Below are positions 1-8,282 of a stretch of DNA of 64,000 nucleotides, piece by piece. A model generated the notes under the pieces. That model saw nothing but the letters and a program-made list of their open reading frames with translations. It was not told where the DNA came from and did not search any database. Within the stretch, counting starts at the first letter, position 1; each line of letters opens with the position of its first letter. The stretch comes from Noviherbaspirillum sedimenti (GTDB taxonomy: Bacteria > Pseudomonadota > Gammaproteobacteria > Burkholderiales > Burkholderiaceae_D). Location of the stretch: positions 3,658,001 to 3,722,000 of the forward strand of contig NZ_QYUQ01000002.1 of assembly GCF_003590835.1 (NCBI RefSeq). Direction: 5' to 3'. The translations under genes and the position numbers were made by a program.

Positions 1-1
1 G

Positions 2-1105
2 ATCACCGATATGTCGGGCGTCTATGCCGACATTTCCGGCCAGGGCGGCATCGAGGCCATCAAGATGGCGATCGGCGACATGGGCGGCGCCATCAATGGC
101 AAGAAAATCGAGATGGTCTATGTAGACCACCTGCAAAAGGCCGACATCGGCTCCAGCAAGGCACGCGAATGGGTGGACCGCGACGGTGTCGACTTGCTCA
201 TGGCTGGCTCCAATTCCGCCGTCATGCTGGCTGCCGGCAAGATCGCCGCGGAAAAGAAAAAGGTCTTCATCATCCCCGCCACCGGCACCGGCCGCATCAC
301 CAATGAAGACTGCAATCCCTACATGGTGCACTACGGCTACGATACCGTGGCGGCGTCCCGTGGCACCAGTTCGGCGGTGGTCAAGCAGGGCGGCAAGAGC
401 TGGTATTACCTGACCGCCGACTACGTGTTCGGCATGTCGCTCGAAGGCGATTCGTCCAAGGTGGTCAAGGCCAATGGCGGCACGGTGGTTGGCGCTGCGC
501 GTCATCCCCTGAACGCTTCGGACTTCTCATCCTTCCTGATGCAGGCGCAGGCCTCCAAGGCCCAGGTGCTGGGTTTCGCCAATGCCAGCAATGATTTGAT
601 CAGCGCCATCAAGGGTGCCAACGAATTCGGCGTGAGCAAATCCATGAAGATGGCGGTCTTGCTGATGTTCATCACCGACGTGCACGCGCTGGGCCTGCAG
701 CAGACCCAGGGCCTGTACTCGACCGACAGCTGGTACTGGGACCAGAGCCCGGAATCGCGCGCCTGGTCCAAGCGTTACTTTGCGGTGATGAAACGCATGC
801 CGACGGCGCTGCACGCCTCGACCTACTCGGCCGCCATGACTTACCTGAAAGCGGTCAAGACGCTCGGCACCGACGATAGCGACAAGATCATGGCTTACCT
901 GAAGAAAAACCCGGTCAACGACATGTACACCAGCAACGCGAAGATCCGCGAAGATGGCCGCCTGATGAGCGATTTGAAGCTGATTCAGGTGAAGACCCCG
1001 GCCGAATCGAAGGCGCCGTGGGATTACTACAAGATCGTACAGACGATTCCGGCAGCGGACGCCTTCACCACCAAGGCCGAATCCAAGTGCGCCATGTGGA
1101 AATGA
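2..1105 (+). CDS. ABC transporter periplasmic substrate-binding protein, branched-chain amino acid type (5' end outside window)
   Basis: The frame is already open at the first bases of the window (codons for Ile-Thr-Asp precede the first Met), so the signal peptide and N-terminus are missing. About 367 residues are visible. The fold type is inferred from a Leu/Ile/Val-binding (Peripla_BP_6) pattern: an early stretch on Gly-Gly-rich ligand-loop sequence, then 'VFIIPATGTG' and 'YYLTADYVFG', typical of this family. Such proteins deliver amino acids, amides or aromatic acids to a LivHMGF-type permease; none of the permease genes is in view, so they may lie upstream or elsewhere. The gene ends at a strong hairpin terminator. 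The ligand cannot be predicted from the sequence. Confidence 0.85.
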   Translation: MTDMSGVYADISGQGGIEAIKMAIGDMGGAINGKKIEMVYVDHLQKADIGSSKAREWVDRDGVDLLMAGSNSAVMLAAGKIAAEKKKVFIIPATGTGRITNEDCNPYMVHYGYDTVAASRGTSSAVVKQGGKSWYYLTADYVFGMSLEGDSSKVVKANGGTVVGAARHPLNASDFSSFLMQAQASKAQVLGFANASNDLISAIKGANEFGVSKSMKMAVLLMFITDVHALGLQQTQGLYSTDSWYWDQSPESRAWSKRYFAVMKRMPTALHASTYSAAMTYLKAVKTLGTDDSDKIMAYLKKNPVNDMYTSNAKIREDGRLMSDLKLIQVKTPAESKAPWDYYKIVQTIPAADAFTTKAESKCAMWK

Positions 1106-1140
1106 TGGGGGCGTAGCGGCGCGCACCAGCGCGGCAGGGA

Positions 1141-1172
1141 AAAAATGGCACCGATTGCGGTGCCATTTTTTT
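1141..1172. terminator. Bidirectional Rho-independent terminator
   Basis: A perfect 8-bp stem, TGGCACCG (1146-1153) with CGGTGCCA (1158-1165), closes a 4-base loop. It is flanked by five A on the left and seven T on the right, so it can end transcription from both sides. It sits between the rightward binding-protein gene and the leftward GGDEF-EAL gene, which converge here. Confidence 0.95.
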
Positions 1173-1203
1173 ATCGATGCCGTTGTGTCGCCTCGGGTTC
1201 TGT

Positions 1204-4191
1204 TCAGTGCAGCTTCTTGGCATGCAGCATTTCCAGCATATCGTGCTGCCCGTGCGCGACCTCGGCCTTGCCGAGCGTGCGCACGAAATTGGCCAACCGG
1301 TCATCCTTGATGAAGCTGGCCGACGATTCGGCCTCCAGTATCCTGGCCGGGTCCTGCGGACGCGCCACCGCAAATCCCTGGACGTAATCGACACCGATTT
1401 CGGCCAGGGTCTGCACGGTAGCATGGTCCTCTGCCCATTCGGCGATGGTCTTCATGCCCAGGTTCATCGCCAGATTGACGATCGCTTCCACGATCGCCAC
1501 ATTGGTCGGGTGCTCGTTCATGTTGACCACGAAGCTGCCGTCGATCTTCAGCACGTCGGCCGGCAATTCCTTCAGGTAGGAAAATGAAGTATAGCCGGCG
1601 CCGAAGTCGTCCAGCGCGACCTTGACGCCATAGCTGCGCACCTTGTCGATGAAGCGGCGCGTGTTGTTCAAATCGTGCAGGGCCACACTCTCGGTGATCT
1701 CGACGCACAGGCGGCTGGCCGCGCGCGGATTATCCGCCAGCATCGCATAGGCGTCCTGCACGAAGCGTTCGTCGTTAAGCGAGGCGCCACTCAGGTTCAT
1801 GCAGACGAAACGGGTGCGCTTCAAGTGGTCGTAGTGGCGGTCGAGCCACGCCAGCGTGGTGGACATCACCCAGCGGTCCACCGCGCCGGTGCGGCCGCTG
1901 TTTTCGGCGGCGCCGATGATGCGGCCGGCCGGGATGACGCTGCCGTCGGCATTGCGCATGCGCAGCAACACTTCGAAGTTGAGCGACTCGTGCGGCGTTG
2001 TCAACGACATGATCGGCTGCATTTCCAGGAACAGCCCTTCCAGCAGGCTGCTGCCCGAGAGGCGCTCGACCAGCTTCAGTTCGGCTTCGCGTTCGTGGAA
2101 TGCCCTGGCGTTCTTTTCATACACCACCAGGCCTTCACTGTGGCCGCCCTTGGCTTCACGGCAGGCGCGGTCGGCATTGGCCAGGGCATCCTTCATCTCG
2201 GTGCCGGTGCTGATGTCGATCAGTCCGATGGATACGCCCACCTGAAAGGCCTTGTCGCCGATCCGGTAGGGCTCGGTGCTGACGGTTTCGATGATGCCGC
2301 GACAGGTCCAGGCGGCAGGCTGCATGGCGGTGTCGGGCATGACGATCACAAATTCGTCGCCGCCGACCCGACCGATGTGCTGGCTGCCGGTCAGCATGCT
2401 GGTGATGCGTTCGCAGACCTGGCGCAAGACCTTGTCGCCCGTGGTGTGGCCATACAGGTCATTGATGAGCTTGAAACGGTCGAGGTCGAGGTAGACCAGC
2501 GCCAGTGGCTTGCCATCGGCCAGCTGCGCCATCGCGGCTTCGTACACCTGTTCGATGCCGCGCCGGTTGTAGACTCGGGTCAGGGGATCGTTCAGCGCCA
2601 TGAAACGCAGGTTCTCGTCGGCCTTGGATTTTTCCGTGACGTCCTGCAGCCATCCCTCAATCTTGCCGCGTGACAGGGTGGCCTTGACCAGGTAACGCTG
2701 TTGTTCGGTACCATCGCTGCGTTCACGGCCGCGGATTTCCAGTTCGGCCGCGGCGCTGGCATGCACCTGGTCGAGCAGGCCGCTCCAGGCGCCCGCATGA
2801 AAGTACTGTCCCCAATGGTTGTGCTGCGGCGCCAGTACGTCATGGCCGAGCATTGCCATCAGCGCCGGGTTGGCGTTCAGGAAGCGGCCGTGCAGGTCGA
2901 GGGTAAACAGGCCGATCGGCATGGCTTCGTAATTGTGGCGCAGCTCCGCCTGCGCCTGCAGTCGCTCCTGATGCTCGCTGCGCATCTGCGCGGCCAGCGC
3001 CAGCGATGCCAGCAGGCTCGACGACAACGCCGCGGTGACGCTGTTGACGGTGCCGAGCAGGCCTTTCCAGCCGAATGCCGCCGCCAGCACTTCATACAGG
3101 CTGGCGCCCAGGGTGATGGCGATCGAGGCGCTGTACCAGACCGCCACCGGCGAGCGGGCGATCAGCAGGATCCGCACGAGCAGGAATACCAGCAGCGGCA
3201 CACCGATCAGCGTGGCGCTCCAGAACAGCGGCAGGAATTTTGCATAGGGTAGCAGGAGCGCCAACGGCAGCAGCAATACGCTGATCCATTGCATGGCATG
3301 CATCAGCCAGGCGTAACCGACTCTGGGCAGGTCGTCCCTGAACAAGGCCTTGAACAGGCACACCGTGGCGATGTAGTAAACCGTGATGGTCAGCAGCCGG
3401 CTCTGCTGCATCCATTCGGCGGGCACCGTATGCCCGAGCCACTGGAAGTCCCATCCCGCCGACAATGCGCCGACCCGCAGATTCACCAGCAGCCATGCCG
3501 CGAACAGCATGTAGGTGCCGGCGCGGTTGATCAGCGCGGTCACCAGCATGAACAGCGCCAGTACGATCATGCCGCCCTCCAGCAGGCCGGAATGGCGATG
3601 GAAGGCCAGCACGTTGGCGCTCAGTTGCGCCGTCGGCCATTGCGCCACGGTCAGGCGTGCCGGCCCGACGAAACTGGCCCGGCACAGTACGCGAGAGGCT
3701 TGCAATGTTTCATCCAGGCCGAGTGCGAAGCCGGCCTTGGCTGCCGATAGCGCGCCCTGTGTCTGGTTGCGGTCGCCGCGGCCGAGTTCCTGCAGGCTGT
3801 CGGCATCCCAGCACGCCGCTTGCAGCGCATGCCGGGACGGCAATTCAATTGCAACAGCGGGCGCACCAGGCGCGCGCTTGACGTCGAAGGCAAGCCAGAA
3901 GGGCGTTTCGGCCAGCCGGGTGTCAAACAGGGCGGTTTCAGGCAGCGTGCTCAGGCGCGCCGATGCCAGTTGCGGCGTCAGTTCGGCGCCGGCGTCGGGG
4001 GTAACCCGAAATGCCAGCGTCGTGGCATTGCCGGCAGCAGGATAGTGCGTCTTCCACGCCAATGCGGCCGTGATCGACAGCAGGGCGATCAGGATCGGCA
4101 GCGCATAGGCTGCAAAGCAGTACAGGATTCTGTCCAGGGTGGCCTGGACAGGCCGATGCCAATGCGGCATCGGTCGGAAAGCGGTAGTCAT
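1204..4191 (-). CDS. Membrane-bound GGDEF-EAL cyclic-di-GMP turnover protein with PAS domain
   Basis: The protein has 995 residues. An N-terminal membrane segment (about 22-47) is followed by a soluble, presumably periplasmic region. A block of hydrophobic helices lies at roughly 205-400, resembling the 7TMR-DISM architecture. A PAS-like segment follows (about 420-540), then GGDEF (intact motif near 608-614) and a C-terminal EAL domain. The EAL motif reads Glu-Val-Leu near residue 740. The other phosphodiesterase hallmarks are visible: ITES, DDFGAGYTS, and Lys in VLKID. Both synthesis and breakdown of cyclic di-GMP are therefore possible; which dominates cannot be read. The gene converges on the terminator at 1141-1172. 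Two PilZ-type c-di-GMP receptors lie a few genes away. Confidence 0.92.
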   Translation of the reverse strand: MTTAFRPMPHWHRPVQATLDRILYCFAAYALPILIALLSITAALAWKTHYPAAGNATTLAFRVTPDAGAELTPQLASARLSTLPETALFDTRLAETPFWLAFDVKRAPGAPAVAIELPSRHALQAACWDADSLQELGRGDRNQTQGALSAAKAGFALGLDETLQASRVLCRASFVGPARLTVAQWPTAQLSANVLAFHRHSGLLEGGMIVLALFMLVTALINRAGTYMLFAAWLLVNLRVGALSAGWDFQWLGHTVPAEWMQQSRLLTITVYYIATVCLFKALFRDDLPRVGYAWLMHAMQWISVLLLPLALLLPYAKFLPLFWSATLIGVPLLVFLLVRILLIARSPVAVWYSASIAITLGASLYEVLAAAFGWKGLLGTVNSVTAALSSSLLASLALAAQMRSEHQERLQAQAELRHNYEAMPIGLFTLDLHGRFLNANPALMAMLGHDVLAPQHNHWGQYFHAGAWSGLLDQVHASAAAELEIRGRERSDGTEQQRYLVKATLSRGKIEGWLQDVTEKSKADENLRFMALNDPLTRVYNRRGIEQVYEAAMAQLADGKPLALVYLDLDRFKLINDLYGHTTGDKVLRQVCERITSMLTGSQHIGRVGGDEFVIVMPDTAMQPAAWTCRGIIETVSTEPYRIGDKAFQVGVSIGLIDISTGTEMKDALANADRACREAKGGHSEGLVVYEKNARAFHEREAELKLVERLSGSSLLEGLFLEMQPIMSLTTPHESLNFEVLLRMRNADGSVIPAGRIIGAAENSGRTGAVDRWVMSTTLAWLDRHYDHLKRTRFVCMNLSGASLNDERFVQDAYAMLADNPRAASRLCVEITESVALHDLNNTRRFIDKVRSYGVKVALDDFGAGYTSFSYLKELPADVLKIDGSFVVNMNEHPTNVAIVEAIVNLAMNLGMKTIAEWAEDHATVQTLAEIGVDYVQGFAVARPQDPARILEAESSASFIKDDRLANFVRTLGKAEVAHGQHDMLEMLHAKKLH

Positions 4192-4333
4192 GGTTATAGG
4201 TCCCCATCTCTACCCCATCTTAGCCTAATTTCACACTTTATTACCAAGATGTAACATTTAAACTGCATGTTTAAGTGGCCAGGCAGCAACACATTGGTTT
4301 TCGCTGCCGCCGGCCGAAGCCGCCACTGCTGCC

Positions 4334-5068
4334 TTACTGCAGTTGCGCAGGATTGCGGCTGCCGATGTTGATATCCGGGTGGCTGGTATGGAAAATAAAA
4401 TTGGTCAAGGGATGCTTCGCCAGGTTCCAGCGTTCTTCCGCCGTGCCGACCTCGAATGCCAGCACGCGGTGCGGCATGTTATTGGCATGCCGCAGCGGAA
4501 TATATCCCATGCCGGGATATACGTCGGAAAACAGCAGACGGTCGTATTGGCGGTCGATTGGCGAGCGGCCGGCGATGACCATCCAGTCGATGCCGTTCTG
4601 CACGCAATACAGATAATAGGCCTTGAACAGCACGGTCTTGACGATGCGGCCGACTTTTTGCTCGGTGACACCGAGACGGGTGGCTTCCGCCAGCGATTTG
4701 TCTTGCAGCCAGTCAGGCAATTCGACCGACTGCTCCAGGCTGAGCGGATTGAAGCCGTTGGTCTGGATGCGCATCGTGCCCAGTGGCGAGCCGTCGAACT
4801 TGGATTCGGCCAACAGGATCGCGACACCATCGTTGCTGTCGGTCGGTTCGGCCAGCTTCAGCGATTCGGCGAAACTCGGCACATGGCGCGCATAGGCGGC
4901 ATAGCGGATTTGCAGTGCCTTGCTCAAGTCTTGCTGATTATGCACCAGCCTGACCGTGAAAGGCAGCCGTTCTTCGGCAGTGGCAGCCGGACGCGGCTGC
5001 TGCGGCTGCAATGGGCGGTATTCGAGATGATGCGGTGACAGCAGGGGCGTATCGAGTTGGGTATCCAT
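4334..5068 (-). CDS. FeeM-like N-acyl amino acid synthase (GNAT/autoinducer-synthase fold)
   Basis: The protein has 244 residues. About 35 poorly ordered, Pro/Gln-rich residues precede a GNAT-like domain: 'ALQIRYAAYARHVPS', the acyl-binding region around 'GTMRIQTNG', and 'EATRLGV', which resembles the ExxRL-type core of FeeM and acyl-homoserine-lactone synthases. Family members join long-chain acyl groups from acyl-ACP to an amino acid, producing N-acyl amino acids. The product here is unknown. The gene is transcribed toward the GGDEF-EAL gene with 142 bp between them, so co-transcription is possible but not shown. Family assignment rests on motif recognition only. Confidence 0.6.
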   Translation of the reverse strand: MDTQLDTPLLSPHHLEYRPLQPQQPRPAATAEERLPFTVRLVHNQQDLSKALQIRYAAYARHVPSFAESLKLAEPTDSNDGVAILLAESKFDGSPLGTMRIQTNGFNPLSLEQSVELPDWLQDKSLAEATRLGVTEQKVGRIVKTVLFKAYYLYCVQNGIDWMVIAGRSPIDRQYDRLLFSDVYPGMGYIPLRHANNMPHRVLAFEVGTAEERWNLAKHPLTNFIFHTSHPDINIGSRNPAQLQ

Positions 5069-5276
5069 GAGATGGTTCCTGGGGGGCAGTGGCTAATGAT
5101 GAATATCGTAGCCCCAGGTTGCAGGTTTGATAATTGAGAAAAGAGCCAGTAAACCCGGTCAATTTCCGGCATGGCGGTCGTACGGAAAGGCGGTTTTGCG
5201 TTCTGGAGGAATGTTTCCCCCGGTGCGTGCAGTCACACGCCGCGCAGGTGCGGATACCGGCGGCGGAAGAAGAAGT

Positions 5277-6257
5277 TCAGGCTTTGCGCAGCGCCAGCGC
5301 AATGCCGGCCAGGGTCAGGCCCATCGCGGCAAATTCCCGGGCGCCGAGCGGCTCGCCCAGCGCCAATGCGGCAGCGCAAACGCCGACGACCGGTGTCAGC
5401 AAGGTGGCCACCGAGGCGGTGGCCGGCGGCAGGCGGCGCAGTGCCGCAAACCAGGTCATGTAACAGACGCCCATCGGCACGATGGTCATGTAAGTCATCA
5501 CGCCCATGCCAGCCGGCGTGATGGCAGAAAAATCAGGCTTTTCCACCAGCAGGCCGTAGGCCAGCATCGGCGCGCAGCCCAGCGCGAGTTGCCAGGCGAC
5601 GGTGGTCAGTGGCGGTAATGCCAGCGGCGCCACCGCGACGGTTCCCAGCGCAAACAGGATGGCTGCGCCCAGCGCGAATAACACCCCGGGCAGCTTGTCG
5701 ATGCCGAGCGCCAGCTCGCCTCCGCCGAACAGCAGGCCGACGCCGCCGATGCACAGTGCCAGGCCGCACAGGCTGGCGGCGCCGGGGCGCTTGCCCAGGA
5801 AAGGCCAGGCCAGCAAGGTTGCCCAGACCGGCATGGTATAGACCAGCAGCGCGGCCTGGCCGGCTTGCAGCCAGCGCAACGACAGGGTCGTGAATCCCAT
5901 CCAGGCAATTACATTGATAAAGGCGCTGACGAGCAGGCGGCCGATTTGCGCGCGCGGAACGCGCAGGGATTGGCCGCACATGGCGGCAATGCAGGCGATG
6001 ACGATGGCGGCAATCACGCCGGCGCTGCCCCGGGCAAACAGCGGCGGCCATTCGCGCAGGAGAAATTTCATCGCCGGCCAGTTCACGCCCCAGCCGATGG
6101 AAGTAATGGCAAGGCAGAGCAAGCCGATCGAACGGGATTCCAGTTTAGGCAAATTCAGGCCATGCGAAGCAGAAAAAAGAAAATGCGCCTTTCCGTGCAC
6201 TGCGGCATGGGCAAGCGATGCTGGCGTATGGTACAGCGCCGCCATGGAATTTGCCAA
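5277..6257 (-). CDS. DMT-superfamily (EamA) transporter
   Basis: The protein has 326 residues and about ten hydrophobic helices arranged as two EamA repeats: 'LLCLAITSIGWGVNWPAMK' begins the first and 'LGAAILFALGTVAVAP' begins the second. Family members export amino acids, metabolites or drugs across the inner membrane. The first 38 residues before the first helix are not typical, and the true start may be an internal TTG or Leu codon near 6148. The gene is divergent from the small gene at 6435, with a 177-bp shared upstream region. The substrate is unknown. Confidence 0.85.
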   Translation of the reverse strand: MANSMAALYHTPASLAHAAVHGKAHFLFSASHGLNLPKLESRSIGLLCLAITSIGWGVNWPAMKFLLREWPPLFARGSAGVIAAIVIACIAAMCGQSLRVPRAQIGRLLVSAFINVIAWMGFTTLSLRWLQAGQAALLVYTMPVWATLLAWPFLGKRPGAASLCGLALCIGGVGLLFGGGELALGIDKLPGVLFALGAAILFALGTVAVAPLALPPLTTVAWQLALGCAPMLAYGLLVEKPDFSAITPAGMGVMTYMTIVPMGVCYMTWFAALRRLPPATASVATLLTPVVGVCAAALALGEPLGAREFAAMGLTLAGIALALRKA

Positions 6258-6434
6258 TGCGTATCTCCGGTGCCGCGCGGCCTGTCCGCTTGCGCGCCGC
6301 CATTGCGATTTCTCGAATAAGCCCGCCGGCGCATCTTTGGATTCGCGGTGAAATCAAAGACAAGCCAGGAACTTAATTGCATACTTGCCCAACGAAAGCT
6401 AAAGACGAGGAATTTCTATTCTGCGGGGTGTGTA

Positions 6435-6647
6435 ATGGTTCGAACCGAATATGAGGCTTACAAACTCGAAATCCTCGTCGAAGCCGCGTGTCGTTATGCG
6501 CTTGTAATGGACTTGCTGTCGCTGATCCATGACATGCGCACCGGGCAGCAGATGAGCCTTGCCGAATCGGAATTGATGAACACCGCCAGTGTGGCGGCCC
6601 TCCTGGCCCGGGCCGAACGCCTCAGTCAAGGCATCGACCGCGAATAA
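6435..6647 (+). CDS. Small protein of unknown function
   Basis: About 70 residues starting MVRTEYEAY. I do not recognise a family. The sequence is predicted helical, with a central apolar stretch (ACRYALVMDLLSLI) and a Ser/Ala-rich C-terminus; there is no signal peptide and no cysteine pair. The frame stays open upstream to an ATG at 6348. I prefer the ATG at 6435 because the purine-rich GCGGGG lies just ahead of it and the upstream 29 residues look like random translation. It is followed after 140 bp by the PilZ pair, in the same direction. Confidence 0.5.
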   Translation: MVRTEYEAYKLEILVEAACRYALVMDLLSLIHDMRTGQQMSLAESELMNTASVAALLARAERLSQGIDRE

Positions 6648-6787
6648 ATCCATCAATAATCCCCATCCAATTTCACAAGCAGCGGCAAGCCTGCTAGACT
6701 TGAATTCATGAAATACCGGGTAGTTGCGGCTTTTCTGGCCTTGCGCCATGCCTATGTGCGGTCAAAAATAATCGGGGGGAGAAACAG

Positions 6788-7537
6788 GTGAGTCCGGACT
6801 TGGACATTGATGGCATCGAGGAACGTTTCTTCGTGCATGGACGCATGGAGATCCTTGCGCTGTTGAACGAATTGATCTACCGCCACGAACCTGTACACAT
6901 TCATTTCGGCGTCAACGGCTGCCTCGTGACACGGTTGCTGGAAGCCCGGGAGCAAGCGCTGGTGTTCGAAGCCGGCAAGGATGCGGAGATCAACCGGCGC
7001 CTGGCCACATCGCCGTCTTGCGTTTTTGTCGCCTGGCCGGATGGTATCCGTGTGCAGTTTTCAGCGGACCAGGTGCAGCAGGTTTCCTGGGGCGGCAGCG
7101 CTGCCTGCAGCGTGGCGATCCCCGCCCGGCTGGCACGGCTGCAGCGGCAGGAGAGTTTTCGCGTCCTTGTGCCGCAGCCGCAGGCGCCGCACGTGACGCT
7201 GTATGCCGGCGACGGTGCGATACTGGGCGCATGGCCCTTGCATGACTTGAGTGCGGGCGGCCTCAGCGTGGCCGTGGAGAGCCAGGCCGGGCTGGGGTTG
7301 GCGCTGGCGCCGAAAATTGCCCGCGTGCGCCTGGAGCTGGCCGGTCATGGCATTGTGGACAACGCCGTGATCTTGCGCCATGCCACCGCCCTGACACAGC
7401 GAGGCGGATTCGCCTGTCGCATCGGACTGGGATTTGTCGGCCTGCAGGAAGCGATGCGGGTGGCGATTCTGCGCTACATCGTCGATGTCGAGCATGCGCG
7501 CCGCAATGCGCGGATGGCGTCGCGCACGGAAGGCTGA
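6788..7537 (+). CDS. YcgR-like PilZ-domain protein 1 (altered RxxxR motif)
   Basis: The protein has 249 residues, with an N-terminal YcgR-type domain (about 10-110) and a C-terminal PilZ domain. Proteins of this build bind cyclic di-GMP and act as flagellar brakes or effectors. The second binding motif, D153-L-S-A-G-G, is intact. In the first motif the paralogue downstream has R121-R122-E-S-Y-R126, while this protein reads R120-Q121-E-S-F-R125, so the leading Arg of RxxxR is Gln. It may therefore bind c-di-GMP weakly or not at all. The start is GTG, preceded by GGGGGGAG. The next gene begins one base after the stop, indicating an operon. Confidence 0.85.
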   Translation: MSPDLDIDGIEERFFVHGRMEILALLNELIYRHEPVHIHFGVNGCLVTRLLEAREQALVFEAGKDAEINRRLATSPSCVFVAWPDGIRVQFSADQVQQVSWGGSAACSVAIPARLARLQRQESFRVLVPQPQAPHVTLYAGDGAILGAWPLHDLSAGGLSVAVESQAGLGLALAPKIARVRLELAGHGIVDNAVILRHATALTQRGGFACRIGLGFVGLQEAMRVAILRYIVDVEHARRNARMASRTEG

Positions 7538-7538
7538 C

Positions 7539-8282
7539 ATGCTGCCCTCATTAAGCGATGACGAAATCGAAGAGCGCTATTTCTTGCGCGGCCGCATGGA
7601 AATCCTGCATGTCCTCAATGAACTGATTCACTATCGCGAACCGGTGACCGTGTATTTCAACGGCGGCCACGATTTTTTTCAGACCACCTTGCTGGAAGCC
7701 CGCGCAGACACAGTGGTGTTCGACCTGAGCGGCGACCCCGAGGCCAACCGACGCCTGCCGGTCAGCACTTCCTGCGTATTCGTTTCCCACCTCAACGGCA
7801 TCCGGGTGCAATTCTCCGGCAGCCAGCCGGGGCGCATTTCCTGGGGCGGCAGCGATGCTTTTCATGTGCCGCTGCCGGAGCGCGTAATGCGCGTGCAGCG
7901 GCGCGAGAGTTACCGCATTCTGCTGCCGGTGGCCAAGCCGCTGATGCTGAAGCTGTTTGCCGCTGACGGCAGCCTGCCGGGCGAATGGCCGGCGCATGAT
8001 TTGAGCGTGGGCGGCGTCGGCTTTACCGCGATTGGCCTGCCGGCACTGGAAGTCGGCCAGGAGATCGGCCGCATGCAGCTGGCGCTGCCCTGGCAGATCC
8101 TGATCGATTGCGCCGCACAGGTGCGCCATGTCACGCAAACCAGCGAGCGCCAGGATGGCAGCCGTTATCGCGTCGGCTTGTCTTTCACCGATCTGGCGCC
8201 GGCGACCGGGGTGGCGATCCAGCGCTTCATTACGAAAATCGAACATCAGCGGCGCGGGTTGGACGGCGGCGGATTTTCCTGA
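7539..8282 (+). CDS. YcgR-like PilZ-domain protein 2
   Basis: The protein has 247 residues and is paralogous to the preceding gene along its whole length (both begin near EIEERYF/GIEERFF and share the sequence RGRMEIL/HGRMEIL). Both c-di-GMP motifs are complete: R121-R122-E-S-Y-R126 and D154-L-S-V-G-G. I start it at 7539, where it aligns with its paralogue; an in-frame upstream extension would overlap the previous gene by about 100 bp. The last 37 bp overlap the 3' end of the convergent fusion gene. Confidence 0.88.
   Translation: MLPSLSDDEIEERYFLRGRMEILHVLNELIHYREPVTVYFNGGHDFFQTTLLEARADTVVFDLSGDPEANRRLPVSTSCVFVSHLNGIRVQFSGSQPGRISWGGSDAFHVPLPERVMRVQRRESYRILLPVAKPLMLKLFAADGSLPGEWPAHDLSVGGVGFTAIGLPALEVGQEIGRMQLALPWQILIDCAAQVRHVTQTSERQDGSRYRVGLSFTDLAPATGVAIQRFITKIEHQRRGLDGGGFS

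Noticed and set aside
1675..2673. 332-codon rightward frame opposite the GGDEF-EAL gene
   Set aside because: Composition is typical of a shadow frame and the opposite strand has the GGDEF and EAL motifs.
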